Source: Burkholderiales bacterium (lineage in GTDB: Bacteria > Pseudomonadota > Gammaproteobacteria > Burkholderiales > Casimicrobiaceae). From it: a stretch of DNA of 17,159 nucleotides. Below the pieces are notes generated by a model. That model ran no database searches, was not told the DNA's origin, and saw only the letters and a list, made by a program, of their open reading frames with translations. The stretch lies in contig JANXNO010000232.1 in the NCBI GenBank assembly GCA_025354075.1, positions 1 through 17,159 on the forward strand. The letters are read 5' to 3'. Positions 15,806 to 17,159 of this stretch are shown piece after piece (the stretch's first letter is position 1; each line of letters opens with the position of its first letter). A program made the position numbers and the translations under genes.

Positions 15806-15823
15806 GCGAGCCCCAAGGCTCGC
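15806..15823 (-). other. Perfect 7-bp stem-loop downstream of petC
   Basis: GCGAGCC (15806-15812) pairs with GGCTCGC (15817-15823) around a CCAA loop on the plus strand. It lies between the cytochrome c1 stop and the intrinsic terminator and has no T-run. It may stabilise the 3' end of the bc1 mRNA. Confidence 0.5.
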
Positions 15824-15849
15824 GTCGCTTGGATATAACGGTAGGGCGT

Positions 15850-16743
15850 TTAGTGGACGTCTTTCCAGAACTCTTTCTTCAGCCAGATCGCTGCACCCAG
15901 GAAGAAGGCCAGCAAGAACATCATAATGATGCCGATTTGAATGCGCTTTGCCTTATTGGGCTCAGCGACGTATTCCATGAAATTCACAAGATCGGCAATC
16001 GCTATGTCGAACTGCACGGGCGTCATGCTGCCTGGTGTGGTGTTGACAAGTGTGCGCACGATGTACTTATTCTCGATCTTGCCATCTTTCTTATCGACAT
16101 GATGCTCGAATGCAGACATGGTTTGCGAGGCGATAAATGCGGCCTTGGCCTTGCCTTCCGCATCGTGATCGGTTTTCAGTTCTTTACCGTCGGCGACATA
16201 TACCGTCTCAACCAGCTTGTTGGTGCCAGACAGTTCGTTGAGCACATGCGGCATGCCAATGTTGGGTGACACCAGATTGTTCCATCCGGTCTCGCGCGAG
16301 TCGTCCTGATAGAAACCACGCAAATATGCGGCAAGCACTGCAGCGGGCGCCTCGCTACTGCCCGAAACCGCGGCGGCGGTGTAGCTGCGCGCCATTACCG
16401 AGAGGTCAGGCGGTGCGGCACCAAACCATTCTTTTGCGTCCTTCGGATTAAGCGCTGACTTCATGGTGTCGCCCAGCTTGTCGCTAGCGAACATGAGGTT
16501 TTGCTTGATCTGATCTTCCGTTAACTGCAAATCGAGCAGGCGGTTGTAGCGCATGTATTGTGCGCCATGACAATTCAGGCAATGGTTGACGAACAGACGC
16601 GCGCCGCGCTGAAGCGAAGCGATGTCGGTGCGATCAGCGGTAACGCCCACGAATTTGACTTCAGGTCCTCCCGAGGCCGACGCGATGGCGGGCAGCATCA
16701 GAAAGGCGAGTGCAGAAAGTAGCGCTTTAAATTTCGTTGTCAT
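15850..16743 (-). CDS. petC: Cytochrome c1 of the bc1 complex
   Basis: The 297-aa protein carries electrons from the Rieske protein to soluble cytochrome c, on the periplasmic side of the inner membrane. The start at 16743 is chosen because it begins a signal peptide (MTTKFKALLSALAFLMLPAI, ending ASAS); the frame runs on upstream, but that part overlaps petB. The covalent haem site is CLNCH (55-59), the family motif APPDLS is at 110-115, and M164 in NIGMPHVL is the likely sixth haem ligand. A C-terminal membrane anchor spans about 268-287, followed by a basic end. The start lies 20 nt after the petB stop. Length fits the family, with a modest insertion possible around 190-225. Confidence 0.95.
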   Translation of the reverse strand: MTTKFKALLSALAFLMLPAIASASGGPEVKFVGVTADRTDIASLQRGARLFVNHCLNCHGAQYMRYNRLLDLQLTEDQIKQNLMFASDKLGDTMKSALNPKDAKEWFGAAPPDLSVMARSYTAAAVSGSSEAPAAVLAAYLRGFYQDDSRETGWNNLVSPNIGMPHVLNELSGTNKLVETVYVADGKELKTDHDAEGKAKAAFIASQTMSAFEHHVDKKDGKIENKYIVRTLVNTTPGSMTPVQFDIAIADLVNFMEYVAEPNKAKRIQIGIIMMFLLAFFLGAAIWLKKEFWKDVH

Positions 16744-16763
16744 GATTTTGTCTTCGCCCACGC

Positions 16764-17159
16764 CTAGTGCATCGTGACCCGAGCCGGTTCCGGCTTGGTC
16801 TTGTCGGCCTTGGTGTACCAAGGCATCAGGAAGAAGAAGGCGAAGTAGCCAACGGTCATCACGCGCGCAACCCAGGTGGCGCGCTCTTTGGTGTCGAGGA
16901 TCGAGCTCCAGTCGCCAAATTGACCCCAGACGTCCGTTGCTTTCACGCCGAGATAACCGAGCACAATGAAGCACACGATAAACATCGCGAAGAAGCCTTT
17001 GTACAGATTGCCGCGATAACGAATCGACTTCACGGCACCACGATCAAGCCACGGCAGTGCGAAGAAAATCAGCGTTGCGCCGCCCATTCCGATAACGCCG
17101 GGGAATTGCGACCCAAAGAGCGGCGGGATGGCGCGCAGAATCGAGTAATACTGCGTGAA
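16764..17159 (-). CDS. petB: Cytochrome b of the bc1 complex, C-terminal part (cut by window edge)
   Basis: The frame is open to the right edge, so the window shows only the last 131 residues. It begins FTQYYSILRAIPPLFGSQFP, which matches the cytochrome b stretch FTP-x-YAILRAIP leading to the C-terminal membrane helices. Segments GATLIFFALPWLDRG, FFAMFIVCFIVLGYLGVKA and ARVMTVGYFAFFFLMPWY follow, the last being the final helix, and the protein ends in a polar tail. The protein carries the two b haems and quinone sites; the haem-binding part lies beyond the window. It is co-directional with petC. Confidence 0.92.
   Translation of the reverse strand, partial: FTQYYSILRAIPPLFGSQFPGVIGMGGATLIFFALPWLDRGAVKSIRYRGNLYKGFFAMFIVCFIVLGYLGVKATDVWGQFGDWSSILDTKERATWVARVMTVGYFAFFFLMPWYTKADKTKPEPARVTMH

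Noticed and set aside
16744..16974. N-terminal extension of cytochrome c1
   Set aside because: It overlaps the end of petB in another frame and would bury the signal peptide that begins at 16743.

Overview
The window looks like chromosomal DNA of a GC-rich betaproteobacterium of Burkholderiales type. The evidence is the order cytochrome bc1 (petB-petC), sspA, sspB at the right end, a CzcI-family protein in a czc-type cluster, and a PbrR/CadR-type regulator facing a P-type ATPase. I could not run a search, so the taxonomic call is inference.

Left end (1-1150): a degenerate inverted repeat of the dispersed intergenic type, a possible 53-codon membrane ORF, and an HNH-endonuclease-like gene with an unrecognised C-terminal half. 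By eye this gene is less GC-rich than its neighbours and is probably accessory DNA. A 12-bp inverted repeat separates it from the next, convergent gene.

Metal-resistance block (1150-12314): an MFS transporter and a MerR-family regulator lie on the minus strand. Divergent from them, from a promoter with a clear MerR-type dyad, run a Cd/Zn/Pb-type P1B ATPase, a CzcI-like secreted protein, a CzcC-type outer-membrane factor, a His-rich membrane-anchored periplasmic protein, a CzcB-type adaptor, a CzcA-type RND pump, and a small secreted His-containing protein broken by one in-frame TGA. The ATPase would move metal from cytoplasm to periplasm and the CzcCBA complex would move it out of the cell, with the His-rich proteins as likely periplasmic binders or modulators. 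The czcI-czcC junction can form two mutually exclusive hairpins and is the most interesting regulatory candidate here.

Right end (12522-17159, all minus strand): a RhlE-type DEAD-box RNA helicase with a long low-complexity N-terminus (containing what looks like an in-frame intergenic repeat) and a Gly/Arg/Ser-rich tail; a tRNA-Thr(UGU) only 11 nt downstream of sspB; sspB and sspA; a strong intrinsic terminator; cytochrome c1; and the C-terminal part of cytochrome b, cut by the window edge.

Most of the window is recognisable. I do not see a clearly new system. The best candidates for something undescribed are the czc leader RNA, the stop-interrupted last gene of the czc cluster, and the HNH gene with its small overlapping ORF.
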